From Bacteroidia bacterium (GTDB lineage Bacteria > Bacteroidota > Bacteroidia > CAILMK01 > JBBDIG01): 60,871 nt of DNA. Positions 26,464 through 35,609 of the stretch are shown one piece after another. Under the pieces are notes generated by a model. The model saw only the letters and a program-made list of their open reading frames with translations, was not told where the DNA came from and did not search any database. Within the stretch, counting starts at the first letter, position 1; every line of letters begins with the position of its first letter. The stretch lies in assembly GCA_040880525.1 (NCBI GenBank), contig JBBDIG010000059.1:1-60871 (forward strand), given 5' to 3'. The position numbers and the translations under genes were made by a program.

Positions 26464-27807
26464 ATGAAACGCCTTTATTTTCTGCTTCTTCTCTGTCCGG
26501 TTCTTTCGCAGGCGCAGTCTCACCTTACGCTTTATAACCTGCCGCTTGTGCCACAGCGGCTAGCCGTTAATCCTGCATTTTCAGAGCACTATAACTTCTA
26601 TGCAGGAATTCCCGGCATTTCAGCGGTGTCAGCTTCTGCCGGTAATACCGGATTCTCCCTTTCAAAGCTGCTGAAAAGAACAGACGATGATTCGCTGGAA
26701 CTAACTATGGATGCGTGGCTTGAAAATGCAAGAAAAAAGACGAACATTTCCGCCCGTACTCATATCAGTATTCTCAATACAGGGTTTAAAACCAAAATTG
26801 GATTTTTTGATTTTTTTATTAATGAACGCGCAAATTTTAATTTTATAGTTCCGGTAGATTATTTTGATCTGGCCTGGAATGGTATTTCAAAAACGGGAGA
26901 ACATTTTGATCTGGGTGCGGCTCTTTATCTCAATCATTACAGGGAATATGGAGCCGGATATACCTATAAGTTCAAAGACCTCTTCCGTGCCGGTATCCGG
27001 GTGAAGTATCTGTATGGCCTGGAGAATATCCATACAAAGCGATCAGATATATCGCTGTCTTCTTCAGATGAAATGTATCACTTAACCGGCAAAAGTGATT
27101 TCAGCATCAAAAGTTCAGGTATCCGTTCTATAGCCAATCTTGATCCTTCTGAAAAAGGGGCCGTGAAAGATTATTTATTTAAAAAACATAACAGAGGAGC
27201 GGCCTTTGATTTCGGGTTTTATTATAATTTAAAAAAATGGACCTTCAGTGCCAGCATTCTTGATTTGGGTGGAATCCGGTGGAAAGACGATACGCATCAT
27301 TTTAGTAGCCGGAATACTGAGGAATTCACCTTTCGCGGAATGGATATAGGCCAGGTGCTTAAGGATTCCTTAACGCTGGAGGAAGCTGGCGACAGACTGC
27401 TTGATTCTGTGGTTTCCTATTTTGATATAGACAGCACCAAAGGCAGTTATACCTCGAATTTACCTTTGCAGCATTATGGCGGTATTAATTATCATTTCAC
27501 CAATCGCACGGAAGCGGGTTTGCTGTTATACGGGTATTGGCTGAATGGCAAACTTTATTCGTCTGCAACCATTGCAGGCACAACCCGCATCAAGCGGTGG
27601 TTTTCTGTTACAGCCAATTATACAATGGGTTATCAGGGATTTAATGTTTTCGGTGCGGGTTTCTCTTTGAGGGTCTGGAAGCTGCAATGGTATGTAGCCT
27701 GCGACAATGCACTGGGAATTTTCGATCCGGAAGGGACCCGGTATGTTCAGTTGCAAACCGGTCTGAATATGCCGCTAAGTATTGAGAAAACTCCGAAGAA
27801 GGAGTGA
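26464..27807 (+). CDS. DUF5723 family predicted outer-membrane beta-barrel protein
   Basis: The 447-residue protein has a signal peptide ending about residue 18 (SQAQ). The mature start LTLYNLPLVPQRLAVNPAF recalls PorP-like and DUF5723 proteins (repeating N-P-A motif). Alternating strands rich in Tyr, Phe and Gly (YREYGAGYTYKFKDLFRAGIRVKYLYG, split by turns) support a beta-barrel. The C-terminal strand region ends in a short polar tail. Function is unknown. It lies 6 nt after the lipoprotein gene. After it, 177 nt hold only a possible TAACTTGC promoter-like element at 27943-27950 for ald. Confidence 0.82.
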   Translation: MKRLYFLLLLCPVLSQAQSHLTLYNLPLVPQRLAVNPAFSEHYNFYAGIPGISAVSASAGNTGFSLSKLLKRTDDDSLELTMDAWLENARKKTNISARTHISILNTGFKTKIGFFDFFINERANFNFIVPVDYFDLAWNGISKTGEHFDLGAALYLNHYREYGAGYTYKFKDLFRAGIRVKYLYGLENIHTKRSDISLSSSDEMYHLTGKSDFSIKSSGIRSIANLDPSEKGAVKDYLFKKHNRGAAFDFGFYYNLKKWTFSASILDLGGIRWKDDTHHFSSRNTEEFTFRGMDIGQVLKDSLTLEEAGDRLLDSVVSYFDIDSTKGSYTSNLPLQHYGGINYHFTNRTEAGLLLYGYWLNGKLYSSATIAGTTRIKRWFSVTANYTMGYQGFNVFGAGFSLRVWKLQWYVACDNALGIFDPEGTRYVQLQTGLNMPLSIEKTPKKE

Positions 27808-27984
27808 GGGCGGCCAGAGATTCCGGATTCGGGATTCTGCGTTGTGGCGGGTATTTTCCTGCTGGCATTTTTTGTTTTTGAGAATAAAAATGTTGTTCAG
27901 TTTCCGATCCTTATTTTCAGCATGTCCTGTTCAAAATTCTGCTAACTTGCGCCCCGATTTTTCACACCGTTTAAAGCAAAAAAA

Positions 27985-29097
27985 ATGATTATTGGTGTTC
28001 CTCAAGAGATTAAAATAAACGAAAACCGCGTGGGATGCACGCCTTCTTCAGCCGCTGAGTTGATTGCCCGCGGCCATGAGGTGTATGTGCAACATGGAGC
28101 AGGCGAAGGAAGTGGGTTTCAGGATGAAGTCTATGAATCCATTGGCGCAAGAATACTTCCTACGATAGAGGATGTATACAAAAAGGCGGAGATGATCATT
28201 AAAGTAAAAGAGCCGATCGCGCCTGAATATGATCTGATCCGGGAAGATCAGTTGGTTTTCACGTATTTCCATTTTGCCAGCAGCGAAGAACTTACCCATG
28301 CGATGATCAAGTCAAAGGCGGTTTGCCTGGCTTATGAGACTGTTGAGAAACTCAATGGATCTTTGCCATTGCTGGTTCCGATGAGCGAGGTGGCCGGACG
28401 TATGGCAGTGCAGCAAGGTGCCAAATATCTTGAGAAACCAATGGGCGGCAAAGGCATATTGCTGGGAGGCGTACCCGGAACAAAATCAGCAAAAGTGCTG
28501 ATACTTGGAGGCGGGATCGTAGGCTATCAGGCAGCAAAAATGGCTGCTGGACTTCTTGCCAGCGTTACTATAATGGATGTGAATCTTGACAGACTTCGGT
28601 ACCTCACGGATGTGATGCCTGCCAACGTCAGCACGCAATTTTCCAATCATTTCAATATTCTGGAGGCGATCCGCGAATCCGACCTTGTAATTGGAGCGGT
28701 GCTGATTCCGGGAGCAAAGGCTCCCAATCTCATTACACGAGATATGCTGAAGGAAATGATGCCGGGAACCGTAATGGTGGATGTGGCAGTGGATCAGGGA
28801 GGTTGTTTCGAAACCACTAAGGCCACCACGCATAAGGATCCTATTTATACGATAGATGGTATTGTCCATTATTGTGTGGCCAACATGCCGGGAGCAGTGC
28901 CTTATACCTCTACTATTGCACTGAATAATGCAACCTTGCCGTATGCTATTCAGCTTGCGAACAAGGGCTGGAAAGCTGCAGCAGCAGAAAGCCGCGAGCT
29001 GAAGCTGGGCCTGAACGTGGTGAGAGGAGACGTGGTGTACAAGGCAGTTGCGGAGGCTTTCGGCCTGGATTACCGTCCTGTGGAAGAGGTGATCTGA
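27985..29097 (+). CDS. ald: Alanine dehydrogenase
   Basis: This 370-residue protein is typical in length for NAD-dependent alanine dehydrogenase, which interconverts L-alanine and pyruvate plus ammonia. It starts MIIGVPQEIKINENRVGCTP. The substrate-binding lysine (Lys75 in IIKVKEPI) and catalytic histidine (His96 in FTYFHFAS) are present. The NAD-binding Rossmann motif LILGGGIVGYQAAKMAAG lies near residue 175, followed by VDVAVDQGGCFETT and CVANMPGAVPYTST. All key residues known for the family are retained. It is probably monocistronic or first before the ABC exporter genes, which begin 38 nt later. Confidence 0.96.
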   Translation: MIIGVPQEIKINENRVGCTPSSAAELIARGHEVYVQHGAGEGSGFQDEVYESIGARILPTIEDVYKKAEMIIKVKEPIAPEYDLIREDQLVFTYFHFASSEELTHAMIKSKAVCLAYETVEKLNGSLPLLVPMSEVAGRMAVQQGAKYLEKPMGGKGILLGGVPGTKSAKVLILGGGIVGYQAAKMAAGLLASVTIMDVNLDRLRYLTDVMPANVSTQFSNHFNILEAIRESDLVIGAVLIPGAKAPNLITRDMLKEMMPGTVMVDVAVDQGGCFETTKATTHKDPIYTIDGIVHYCVANMPGAVPYTSTIALNNATLPYAIQLANKGWKAAAAESRELKLGLNVVRGDVVYKAVAEAFGLDYRPVEEVI

Positions 29098-29135
29098 AAA
29101 CCGGTTCTGACATCAGGAAATATTTTCCGCTGAAA

Positions 29136-30617
29136 ATGGGAATTGGGAACATCATCAAACATGAGTTTTTAGCTTTTTTGAGGAAAGGCGTTTGGCAGAA
29201 ACAGTTGCTGATCAATATAGTGATTGGTCTGTCATTGATTTATCTGGGCATAAGCCTGCTCCTGATGGGATTATTCCTGCCGGATATTTTGAGCAAAGGT
29301 TTTCCTGGTCATGATCCTCTACACCTTGTAAACCGGGTCTTCCTCTATTATCTGCTGGTTGATTTCCTGTTCCGGTTCTTTTTCCAGGGCTTGCCGGTAC
29401 TGCATGTAGTGCCATATCTGCACTTGCCCATCAGGAAATCCAGGTTGGTGAATTACGTCCTGGCCAAATCTTTTTTATCGCCATTCAATATTCTTCCGCT
29501 GTTTATCATTTTGCCGTTTGGCTTACGCGCAGCCGCGGATGTTTATTCTGCGGGAACTGCTTTGGCCTGGTGTGTTTCAATAATATCACTTATACTGGCC
29601 ATAAACTTCCTGCTGATGTACGTTAAGCGAAACCTGAGCGGGAAAATCCTGGTAACGGTGGGGCTGATGTTGCTTATCACGGTATTGATGGCAGCCGAGA
29701 TCATGGGTTGGCTGGAAGCCGGTGTCCTGGCCGGGATGGCGTTGGATGCAGTACTCCGCTTTCCCTTGCTGAGCCTGGCTTTTTTGGCTTTACCCCTGTT
29801 GCTTTACGCAGTCAACTACCGCTACCTGCGCAACAATCTTTATCCGGAAGAAACTGGCATAGGTGCCGCTCAGGTAGCCGGAAAAGAAAGACTCGGATTC
29901 CTGAACAGGTATGGTGTAACTGGGCAGCTTATAGCGGTAGAACTCAAATTGCTGTGGCGACATAAGCGCCCGAGGACAGCACTCATCGTTTCACTGCTGT
30001 TCCTTTTGTATCCGTTTCTACTTTTTATGAATAAAGAAATTGGAGAATTCAATTTCCTGTATCTTCTTATCGGGCTTTTTACCACCGGTATGTTTATCTT
30101 AAATTATGGTCAATACCTGATAAGCTGGGAAGGAAATCATTTCGATTCAATTATGGCGCAGAACATACCGCTGGCGGCATATTTCCGGGCTAAGCTCTAC
30201 CTGTTTATTGGAATCGCCACGATATGCCTTTTCCTTTCTTTGCCATTCATATTTTTAGACTGGAGAATTGTGGCTGCCAATGCAGCGATGTATTGTTTCA
30301 ATATCGGTTTCAGTACTTTTAATGTGATGACCTTCGCCATGTTTGGTGTCAGGAAAATAGATATCAGCAAGAATTCAGTATTTAACTATCAGGGAGCCGG
30401 GATTGCCCAATGGCTGCTTGCCATCCCGATTATGATCTTGCCTTTCATCATTTTCCTGCCATTTATGCTGCTATTCGATTTCATTACGGGACTTATTGCA
30501 CTTGCCGTAATTTCATTGCTAAACTTGTCCCTGTCAACGTTTTGGCTAAGGATGCTTACAAGGCAACTCAAAATGCGGAAATACAGTATGAGTGAAATTT
30601 TCAGACAGGATAATTGA
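29136..30617 (+). CDS. DUF5687 family ABC exporter membrane subunit
   Basis: This 493-residue highly hydrophobic protein has about ten to twelve predicted transmembrane helices (e.g. LLINIVIGLSLIYLGISLLL, split, and LLAIPIMILPFIIFLPFMLL). It matches the Bacteroidota family DUF5687, which pairs with ABC ATPases as an exporter permease. It starts 38 nt after ald, and its stop lies 9 nt before the ATPase gene. The substrate cannot be told from sequence. Confidence 0.85.
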   Translation: MGIGNIIKHEFLAFLRKGVWQKQLLINIVIGLSLIYLGISLLLMGLFLPDILSKGFPGHDPLHLVNRVFLYYLLVDFLFRFFFQGLPVLHVVPYLHLPIRKSRLVNYVLAKSFLSPFNILPLFIILPFGLRAAADVYSAGTALAWCVSIISLILAINFLLMYVKRNLSGKILVTVGLMLLITVLMAAEIMGWLEAGVLAGMALDAVLRFPLLSLAFLALPLLLYAVNYRYLRNNLYPEETGIGAAQVAGKERLGFLNRYGVTGQLIAVELKLLWRHKRPRTALIVSLLFLLYPFLLFMNKEIGEFNFLYLLIGLFTTGMFILNYGQYLISWEGNHFDSIMAQNIPLAAYFRAKLYLFIGIATICLFLSLPFIFLDWRIVAANAAMYCFNIGFSTFNVMTFAMFGVRKIDISKNSVFNYQGAGIAQWLLAIPIMILPFIIFLPFMLLFDFITGLIALAVISLLNLSLSTFWLRMLTRQLKMRKYSMSEIFRQDN

Positions 30618-30626
30618 AAAGACAGG

Positions 30627-31337
30627 ATGGAAAAGACTGAAATGATCATTTTTAAAAACCTGCTCAAGCAATATGGGGATACAAGAGCAGTAGATGTGGA
30701 AGAGCTGATGATCCCGGCTGGCCAGGCGATGGGTTTGGTAGGCAACAATGGCGCAGGCAAAACCACTCTTTTCCGGATGTTGCTGGATTTGGTGCGGCCC
30801 ACCCAAGGAGATGTATCCAGCAAAGGTGAAAATGTCCGCCATTCTGAAAGCTGGAAACATTACACAGGATCTTATCTTGATGAGCATTTCCTGATTGACT
30901 TTTTGACGGCTGAGGAATATTTCAGTTTTATCGCTAAGATCAATGGCCTGACGGAAGGCGACCTGCAGCAGTTTTATGCGCGCTTCGATGAGATATTTAA
31001 TGAGGAAATTCTCGGCAAGCGAAAATACATCCGCGACCTCTCCCAGGGTAACCAGAAGAAGGTAGGCATTGCTGCTGCCATTATGCCCAATCCTGAAGTG
31101 CTTGTGCTTGACGAACCCTTCGCAAATCTTGATCCCTCAACCCAGATCCGGCTGAAGAAACTGCTCCGGCAATTGCAGGAAGAAAACCGGATGACGATGC
31201 TCATTTCCAGTCACGACCTTATCCATGTTACTGAAGTTTGCGAGAGAATAGTGGTTTTAGAGCGAGGTCGGATAGTGAAGGATATTTATACAAGTGAAAG
31301 CACCCTGCAAGACCTGGAAGCTTATTTTGGTGCATAG
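30627..31337 (+). CDS. ABC transporter ATP-binding protein
   Basis: The 236-residue ATPase shows Walker A LVGNNGAGKTTL (about residues 37-48), signature LSQGNQKKVGIAAA (about 137-150), Walker B VLVLDEPFANLD (about 157-168) and the H-loop SSHDLIHV. The signature LSQGN differs from the usual LSGGQ but is common in this exporter subgroup. It pairs with the DUF5687 permease 9 nt upstream. Confidence 0.93.
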   Translation: MEKTEMIIFKNLLKQYGDTRAVDVEELMIPAGQAMGLVGNNGAGKTTLFRMLLDLVRPTQGDVSSKGENVRHSESWKHYTGSYLDEHFLIDFLTAEEYFSFIAKINGLTEGDLQQFYARFDEIFNEEILGKRKYIRDLSQGNQKKVGIAAAIMPNPEVLVLDEPFANLDPSTQIRLKKLLRQLQEENRMTMLISSHDLIHVTEVCERIVVLERGRIVKDIYTSESTLQDLEAYFGA

Positions 31338-31770
31338 ATAGCAAACCGGCACAAGCTCTCAGAGGTGTAAGAAAATTGGGAGAATCAGCCCCTGCCCGGC
31401 ATATTAATTCTTCTCACATTTCTCAGATACCGTTCGATTCCTCAGAACCTATTTTCATTTTTGAATGCTATCCGGCCAGTTAATTTTAACTGTCCACCCC
31501 AACTATTATTTAAACCATAGTAGAAATGATTTTGTGCTTTTTAGATTGTTTGGTTGGTCACGTATGCCAGATTGTGAATAATTCCAAATACTATTTTTTT
31601 CATTGAATGTTTTTTAAAATGAAAGTTTAATTGATTTCTTGAAGATGTAAGAATTGGCTGATTATGGGGATAAAAACGGCAGGGTGGCGCTCTATTTTTA
31701 CCGCGTCATAAATGATCACTATGGCGGTAGATATGACCCAAACCTGCAAGAACAAACCTTCAATTTTAGC
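31338..31770. other. 433-nt intergenic region before the histidine kinase gene
   Basis: No gene can be supported here. An inverted repeat CAGTTAA-TT-TTAACTG lies at 31477-31492. The 3' part is AT-rich (about 31500-31640) and presumably holds the kinase promoter. An in-frame TTG at 31654 would extend the kinase by 39 residues, but this added segment does not look like a membrane-sensor start. Confidence 0.5.
31477..31492. repeat. Operator-like inverted repeat (7-bp arms, 2-nt centre)
   Basis: CAGTTAA and TTAACTG flank TT. It lies 139 nt after the ABC ATPase stop and 278 nt before the kinase ATG. It is not followed by a T run, so it is more like a protein-binding site than a terminator. Confidence 0.35.
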
Positions 31771-33222
31771 ATGATAAGCAAGTTCAGAGAGATCTTTTTC
31801 CCCAGGTATACTGCGAACCAGCGCAGGCAAATAAACAGCATTCTGCTGATCACCAACTTTCAGCGGATGCATATTACCGCATTGTCCTCCCTCGTTGTGG
31901 TGGTGCTCTTTGGATTGCTTCCTGAGATATTGTTTCAGTATTTAGGGCTTGGGAAATTCCAGGCACCCATCAGGCATCTGTTCAATTATTATCTGGCAAT
32001 GTCTGTTCTCCTTTGTATTTATATAGGATTATATCACCTGCTCAAGCCTCGCACTCCTTCAGGATTCAGAGCATATCATGCAGTGCTGGTGATTTCGTTT
32101 ATGTTCCTTTTCATATATATGTCTATTTTCCTCTCGCTGGCCGATCAATATATCACGGGCGCTCTTACGCTGTATACTATGGGTTCAATTTTTCTTGCCC
32201 TCTTATTTTATTTTCCGCCTGCTATCAACGCTGTATTGTTCGTTTCCGGCCTCATCTTTTTTATGCTTACACTGCCTGCCTACCAGTCGGATCCGCTGAT
32301 CATTTACCGCCATTATATTACAGCGTTTGAACTCTGCATAGGGGCATTGCTGGCTTCGGTATTTATTTATTCGTTTAAATGCAGGCAGATTGCTCAAATC
32401 ATGCGAATTCAGAATCAGCATAAAGAAATTAAACGAAGTAACTACCTGCTGAAAAAGAATGCTGAAAAACTGAAGAAGATGGATGAGGAGAAGAACGAAC
32501 TGATGGGAATAATGGCCCATGACCTCAAAAATCCGGTCAGTGGCATTCAGGGCATCACGGAGTTAATTGAGCTTGATCCTGAAATGGACAAAAACCAGAT
32601 GAAGGACCTGCTTGGATTCCTCAAGAACTACAGTGACCGGATGAACGCGATCATTGTAAACCTGCTGAATATTAATGCCATTGATTCCGGAAAAGTAAAG
32701 ATGCAGCGCAAAGAGGTAAATGTATGCTGGCTCGTGAGAGATACTGTTGCGGCTTATACACTGATAGCGTCAAAAAAGGAGATCTCTCTTGAAGTGCTTT
32801 CAGGGGAGGAAAATGCTATGGTTTATGGGGATCCTGATGCCATTTATCAAATTATGGATAACCTGATATCAAATGCCATTAAATTCTCTCCATTAAAAAA
32901 GAAAATCCGGATTCAGATAAAAAGCCATAAATCAAGTGTTTCCATTAGCGTTCAGGATGAAGGTCCGGGCTTGACGGAAGAGGATAAGAAAAAGCTCTTT
33001 GGCCGCTACGCAAAACTCACTGCAAGGCCCACTATGAACGAGCACTCCACCGGCCTGGGATTATCTATTGTTCACAAACTCGTGAGCGCAATGAATGGTA
33101 AAGTGAGTTGTAAAAGCGAACCGGGTATGGGGGCTACTTTTATAATTTCCCTTCCATCTCTATCTTCCAAAACAGAATATAGAAAGAACGGTAAGGCTGT
33201 ATACCCTGGGGTTCCTGCATAA
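31771..33222 (+). CDS. Membrane sensor histidine kinase
   Basis: With ATG 31771 the protein is 483 residues. A short basic segment (MISKFREIFFPRYTANQRRQ) precedes about six transmembrane helices over residues 25-200. A short coiled linker leads to the HisKA domain, with phospho-acceptor His250 in GIMAHDLKNPVSG. The HATPase domain shows the N-box (MDNLISNAIKFSP), G1 (VQDEGPGL) and G2 (HSTGLGLSIV) motifs. It is a hybrid-free kinase of the six-TM (7TMR-like or MASE-like) type, and the sensed signal is unknown. No response regulator is adjacent. Confidence 0.9.
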   Translation: MISKFREIFFPRYTANQRRQINSILLITNFQRMHITALSSLVVVVLFGLLPEILFQYLGLGKFQAPIRHLFNYYLAMSVLLCIYIGLYHLLKPRTPSGFRAYHAVLVISFMFLFIYMSIFLSLADQYITGALTLYTMGSIFLALLFYFPPAINAVLFVSGLIFFMLTLPAYQSDPLIIYRHYITAFELCIGALLASVFIYSFKCRQIAQIMRIQNQHKEIKRSNYLLKKNAEKLKKMDEEKNELMGIMAHDLKNPVSGIQGITELIELDPEMDKNQMKDLLGFLKNYSDRMNAIIVNLLNINAIDSGKVKMQRKEVNVCWLVRDTVAAYTLIASKKEISLEVLSGEENAMVYGDPDAIYQIMDNLISNAIKFSPLKKKIRIQIKSHKSSVSISVQDEGPGLTEEDKKKLFGRYAKLTARPTMNEHSTGLGLSIVHKLVSAMNGKVSCKSEPGMGATFIISLPSLSSKTEYRKNGKAVYPGVPA

Positions 33223-33295
33223 TTTTTTATAATCATTTCCTGAACTCAGTTAAGTCAGGGTTGTTCTGTTTTAAAATTTAATAACCAAAAAAACA

Positions 33296-33556
33296 ATGGA
33301 AGAAAAGAACAGCTCATTCAAAAATGAATTTCAGGTAAAAGGTGAAGACCTCCTGAAGCGAGTGAAAGAAATCATAGAAGAGGGAAATGTTCGCAGAATC
33401 ATAATTAAAAACAGCGAAGGGAAAGTATTCATGGAAATTCCGCTGTCGGTAGGCGTTGTCGGGGCCTTGCTGGTGCCGGTGCTGGCTGCAGTGGGAGCGT
33501 TGGCCGCCCTTGTCAGCAATTTCACCATTCAGGTTGTCCGGAAAGAGGAAGAATAA
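33296..33556 (+). CDS. DUF4342 domain protein
   Basis: The 86-residue protein matches the small DUF4342 family. It has an amphipathic helix (VKGEDLLKRVKEIIEEGNVRRI), a short beta hairpin IIIKNSEGKVFMEIPLSVGV, and a hydrophobic helix ALLVPVLAAVGALAALV that may lie in or on the membrane, with a charged tail. The function is unknown. Related domains occur alone or after UBA-like segments. It follows the kinase by 73 nt. Confidence 0.8.
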   Translation: MEEKNSSFKNEFQVKGEDLLKRVKEIIEEGNVRRIIIKNSEGKVFMEIPLSVGVVGALLVPVLAAVGALAALVSNFTIQVVRKEEE

Positions 33557-33578
33557 TTTCCCGCAATGCTGAAGCGTG

Positions 33579-33586
33579 TACTTTTG
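33579..33586 (+). promoter_or_regulatory. Candidate -7 promoter box (TACTTTTG)
   Basis: TACTTTTG fits TAnnTTTG and lies 16 nt before ATG 33603 of the phosphoribosyltransferase gene. It overlaps the alternative GTG start at 33576, which supports the ATG. Confidence 0.45.
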
Positions 33587-33602
33587 CAAAAAGCATTTCA
33601 AA

Positions 33603-34109
33603 ATGAGCGACCACCGTACACTTATTTTAAATTCATTACAGGTAGAGCAGAAAATAAACCGGATGACCTATCAGGTTTATGAACAAAATTTTGAGGAGAA
33701 AGAACTGGTACTGGCCGGCATTGGAAACAGGGGAATGCAACTGGCCGAAATGGTGGGCGCTAAACTCACCGCAATTGCTCATTTCCCTGTTTCGCTGCTG
33801 CATATAAATTTAAATAAGAACAACCCGCTTGATGAGGAAATAAAAGTAACGCCTGTTGATATTAATTTGCAGGACAAGGCGGTAATAGTAGTGGATGATG
33901 TGCTTTATACAGGAAAAACATTAACCTACAGTTTGCTGCCGTTTCTCCAAAAGCGCGTGAGGAAGTTGCAGGTTCTTGTGCTCGTCAACCGTGCGCATAC
34001 CAGCTTTCCCGTCTCGCCTGATTTTACCGGAATTTCGCTCGCTACTACCCTGCAGGAGCATATTGATGTGGAACTGGCTTCAGGAGAAATGGGTGTGTAT
34101 CTGAGCTAA
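33603..34109 (+). CDS. PRTase-fold phosphoribosyltransferase (PyrR-like)
   Basis: The 168-residue protein has a type I phosphoribosyltransferase fold. The PRPP-binding motif is AVIVVDDVLYTGKTL (about residues 99-113), with LAGIGNRGMQLAEMV as the first loop. It is most like PyrR proteins, which bind uracil or PRPP and may act as uracil phosphoribosyltransferase or RNA-binding regulator. No pyrimidine genes lie next to it, so a regulatory role is not supported by context. It is convergent with the next gene, 22 nt apart. Confidence 0.85.
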   Translation: MSDHRTLILNSLQVEQKINRMTYQVYEQNFEEKELVLAGIGNRGMQLAEMVGAKLTAIAHFPVSLLHINLNKNNPLDEEIKVTPVDINLQDKAVIVVDDVLYTGKTLTYSLLPFLQKRVRKLQVLVLVNRAHTSFPVSPDFTGISLATTLQEHIDVELASGEMGVYLS

Positions 34110-34131
34110 AGCCTTAAAATAGCTCTCAGGT

Positions 34132-35550
34132 TTAATCGAATTGCAAAGGCATGGGACGCGGACCATGTGCATCAATCGTCATATAAGTCTGAAAGATGGT
34201 TCGGTCAGATCGAACATCATAAGTGAATTCACTGCTGGCTGCCGGACGGTCTGGAGCCTGCGTTATGAGTTTCACTTTTTGTTCCCCTGCCGGCAAATAG
34301 AGCCTTGTGTAGAAAATACTGTGGGGAAGAGTTTGCCAGTTTCGAGTATCCGCCTGTTCTGAGATCGCATTAATGGCGCCTACTACCGCACCCGCCTCCT
34401 CGTTTTGTTCACGGATGGAATATTCGGCAGCTTTCTTCAGTGCCAGGCGAAGCAGGCCCTTGCCCATTTCCAGCAGCATCCGGTCCTGTAGCGTTTTCTG
34501 AGCTACTGCATTCACGTTTTCGGCAAGTTCCAGAGGTTTATCCTGCCCATTGTATTCCAGCTTTGCGCTGGTATAAACCAGCGGACGCTCCAGATAGCGC
34601 GGAAATGCCACCCTTACAAATTCAACCTTTTCCAATCCTTTATCTTCCGTTTTCCGGTCACTCATGTCATAGCCGAAAGAGAGATTGTAAGCCTGGTTGC
34701 GGAAAAACAGCATTCCGCCTTCTCCCCGCACCAGTGCGAAAGTTATCCCCCATTCGTCCTTTACGGGAGCCAGGCCGTCATGCCACAGGAATATTAATTC
34801 GCCCGAATTGGCCGGAACCGGTTTATATTTAATACCAAACTCCCGTTCATATCGCTGGGCGTCTTCCGTAAATCCTGTACGATAGGCTGCCCGGACTAAA
34901 TCCTGTTTCAATTGTTCGGGTGCTCCCGTTCCAAACATGCTTTTATAATCTTCCTGATAAATATTATAGGAATTCCTGTAGGCAATAAAAGCATTATTGT
35001 GGTCATTATTGGCTTCGTAAATAATGCCCATTAAATTATGAATAAATGCGTCTCGTTTAAACCGTTTTTCCGATTTGTATTTATCCCCCAGTGTCGTCAG
35101 CCTGTTGTTCATCCGCCTTGTCTCCACCAGAGCAGCGTCAAAGTCATTCAGCTTAAGATAGTTAAGCGCCTTGATATAATTAAGATAAAGCAACTCGAAA
35201 TCCTCACCAGGGTATGGAAGTATCTTAGGATTTGTAATAAATGAGGCAGCCTCAGCTAGATAATTTTTTCTGATATCATCCGCTATTAAAATGGCTTTTT
35301 CGAGGCTTTCATTGCTTGCAGGATATTCTCCGCGAAGATGCTGAACCATGCCCAGGTTCATAAAGTGGAGCAGGCGACTGTTTTTTCGTGCAGCTTTTTC
35401 ATCAGATGCCAGCAGGTTTTCAGCCCTCTCCAGTTTTCCTTCTTCAAACAGCCGGTTAAACTTCCGATTCTTTTGATAATAAGTACTGCAAGAGCTGAAG
35501 CTGATAAATATAAGGACAAATACTGCACAAACAGGCCATCGTCTCAGCAT
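34132..35550 (-). CDS. COG3014-like lipoprotein with TPR-like N-terminal region
   Basis: The 472-residue product begins with MLRRWPVCAVFVLIFISFSSC, a lipoprotein signal with Cys21. The N-terminal half has helical repeats typical of TPRs (LLHFMNLGMVQHLRGEYPAS, ALNYLKLNDFDAALVETRRM, HNLMGIIYEANNDHNNAF). The C-terminal half is beta-rich (ELIFLWHDGLAPVKDEWGI, VRVAFPRYLERPLVYTSA). The layout matches the uncharacterised COG3014 family, which often lies beside LpoB-like lipoproteins, as it does here. Function is unknown but presumably envelope-related. It lies 59 nt downstream of the LpoB-like gene on the same strand. Confidence 0.82.
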   Translation of the reverse strand: MLRRWPVCAVFVLIFISFSSCSTYYQKNRKFNRLFEEGKLERAENLLASDEKAARKNSRLLHFMNLGMVQHLRGEYPASNESLEKAILIADDIRKNYLAEAASFITNPKILPYPGEDFELLYLNYIKALNYLKLNDFDAALVETRRMNNRLTTLGDKYKSEKRFKRDAFIHNLMGIIYEANNDHNNAFIAYRNSYNIYQEDYKSMFGTGAPEQLKQDLVRAAYRTGFTEDAQRYEREFGIKYKPVPANSGELIFLWHDGLAPVKDEWGITFALVRGEGGMLFFRNQAYNLSFGYDMSDRKTEDKGLEKVEFVRVAFPRYLERPLVYTSAKLEYNGQDKPLELAENVNAVAQKTLQDRMLLEMGKGLLRLALKKAAEYSIREQNEEAGAVVGAINAISEQADTRNWQTLPHSIFYTRLYLPAGEQKVKLITQAPDRPAASSEFTYDVRSDRTIFQTYMTIDAHGPRPMPLQFD

Positions 35551-35609
35551 TGACTGGCTTTTAAAATTTAAACTAAATAAATAGAACTGAGCACCGGGTT
35601 TTCAGCGAA

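Noticed and set aside
34103-34125. A 6-bp inverted repeat (GAGCTA/TAGCTC) between convergent genes as a bidirectional terminator
   Set aside because: The stem is short and AT-rich and there is no T run in either direction, so I do not list it.
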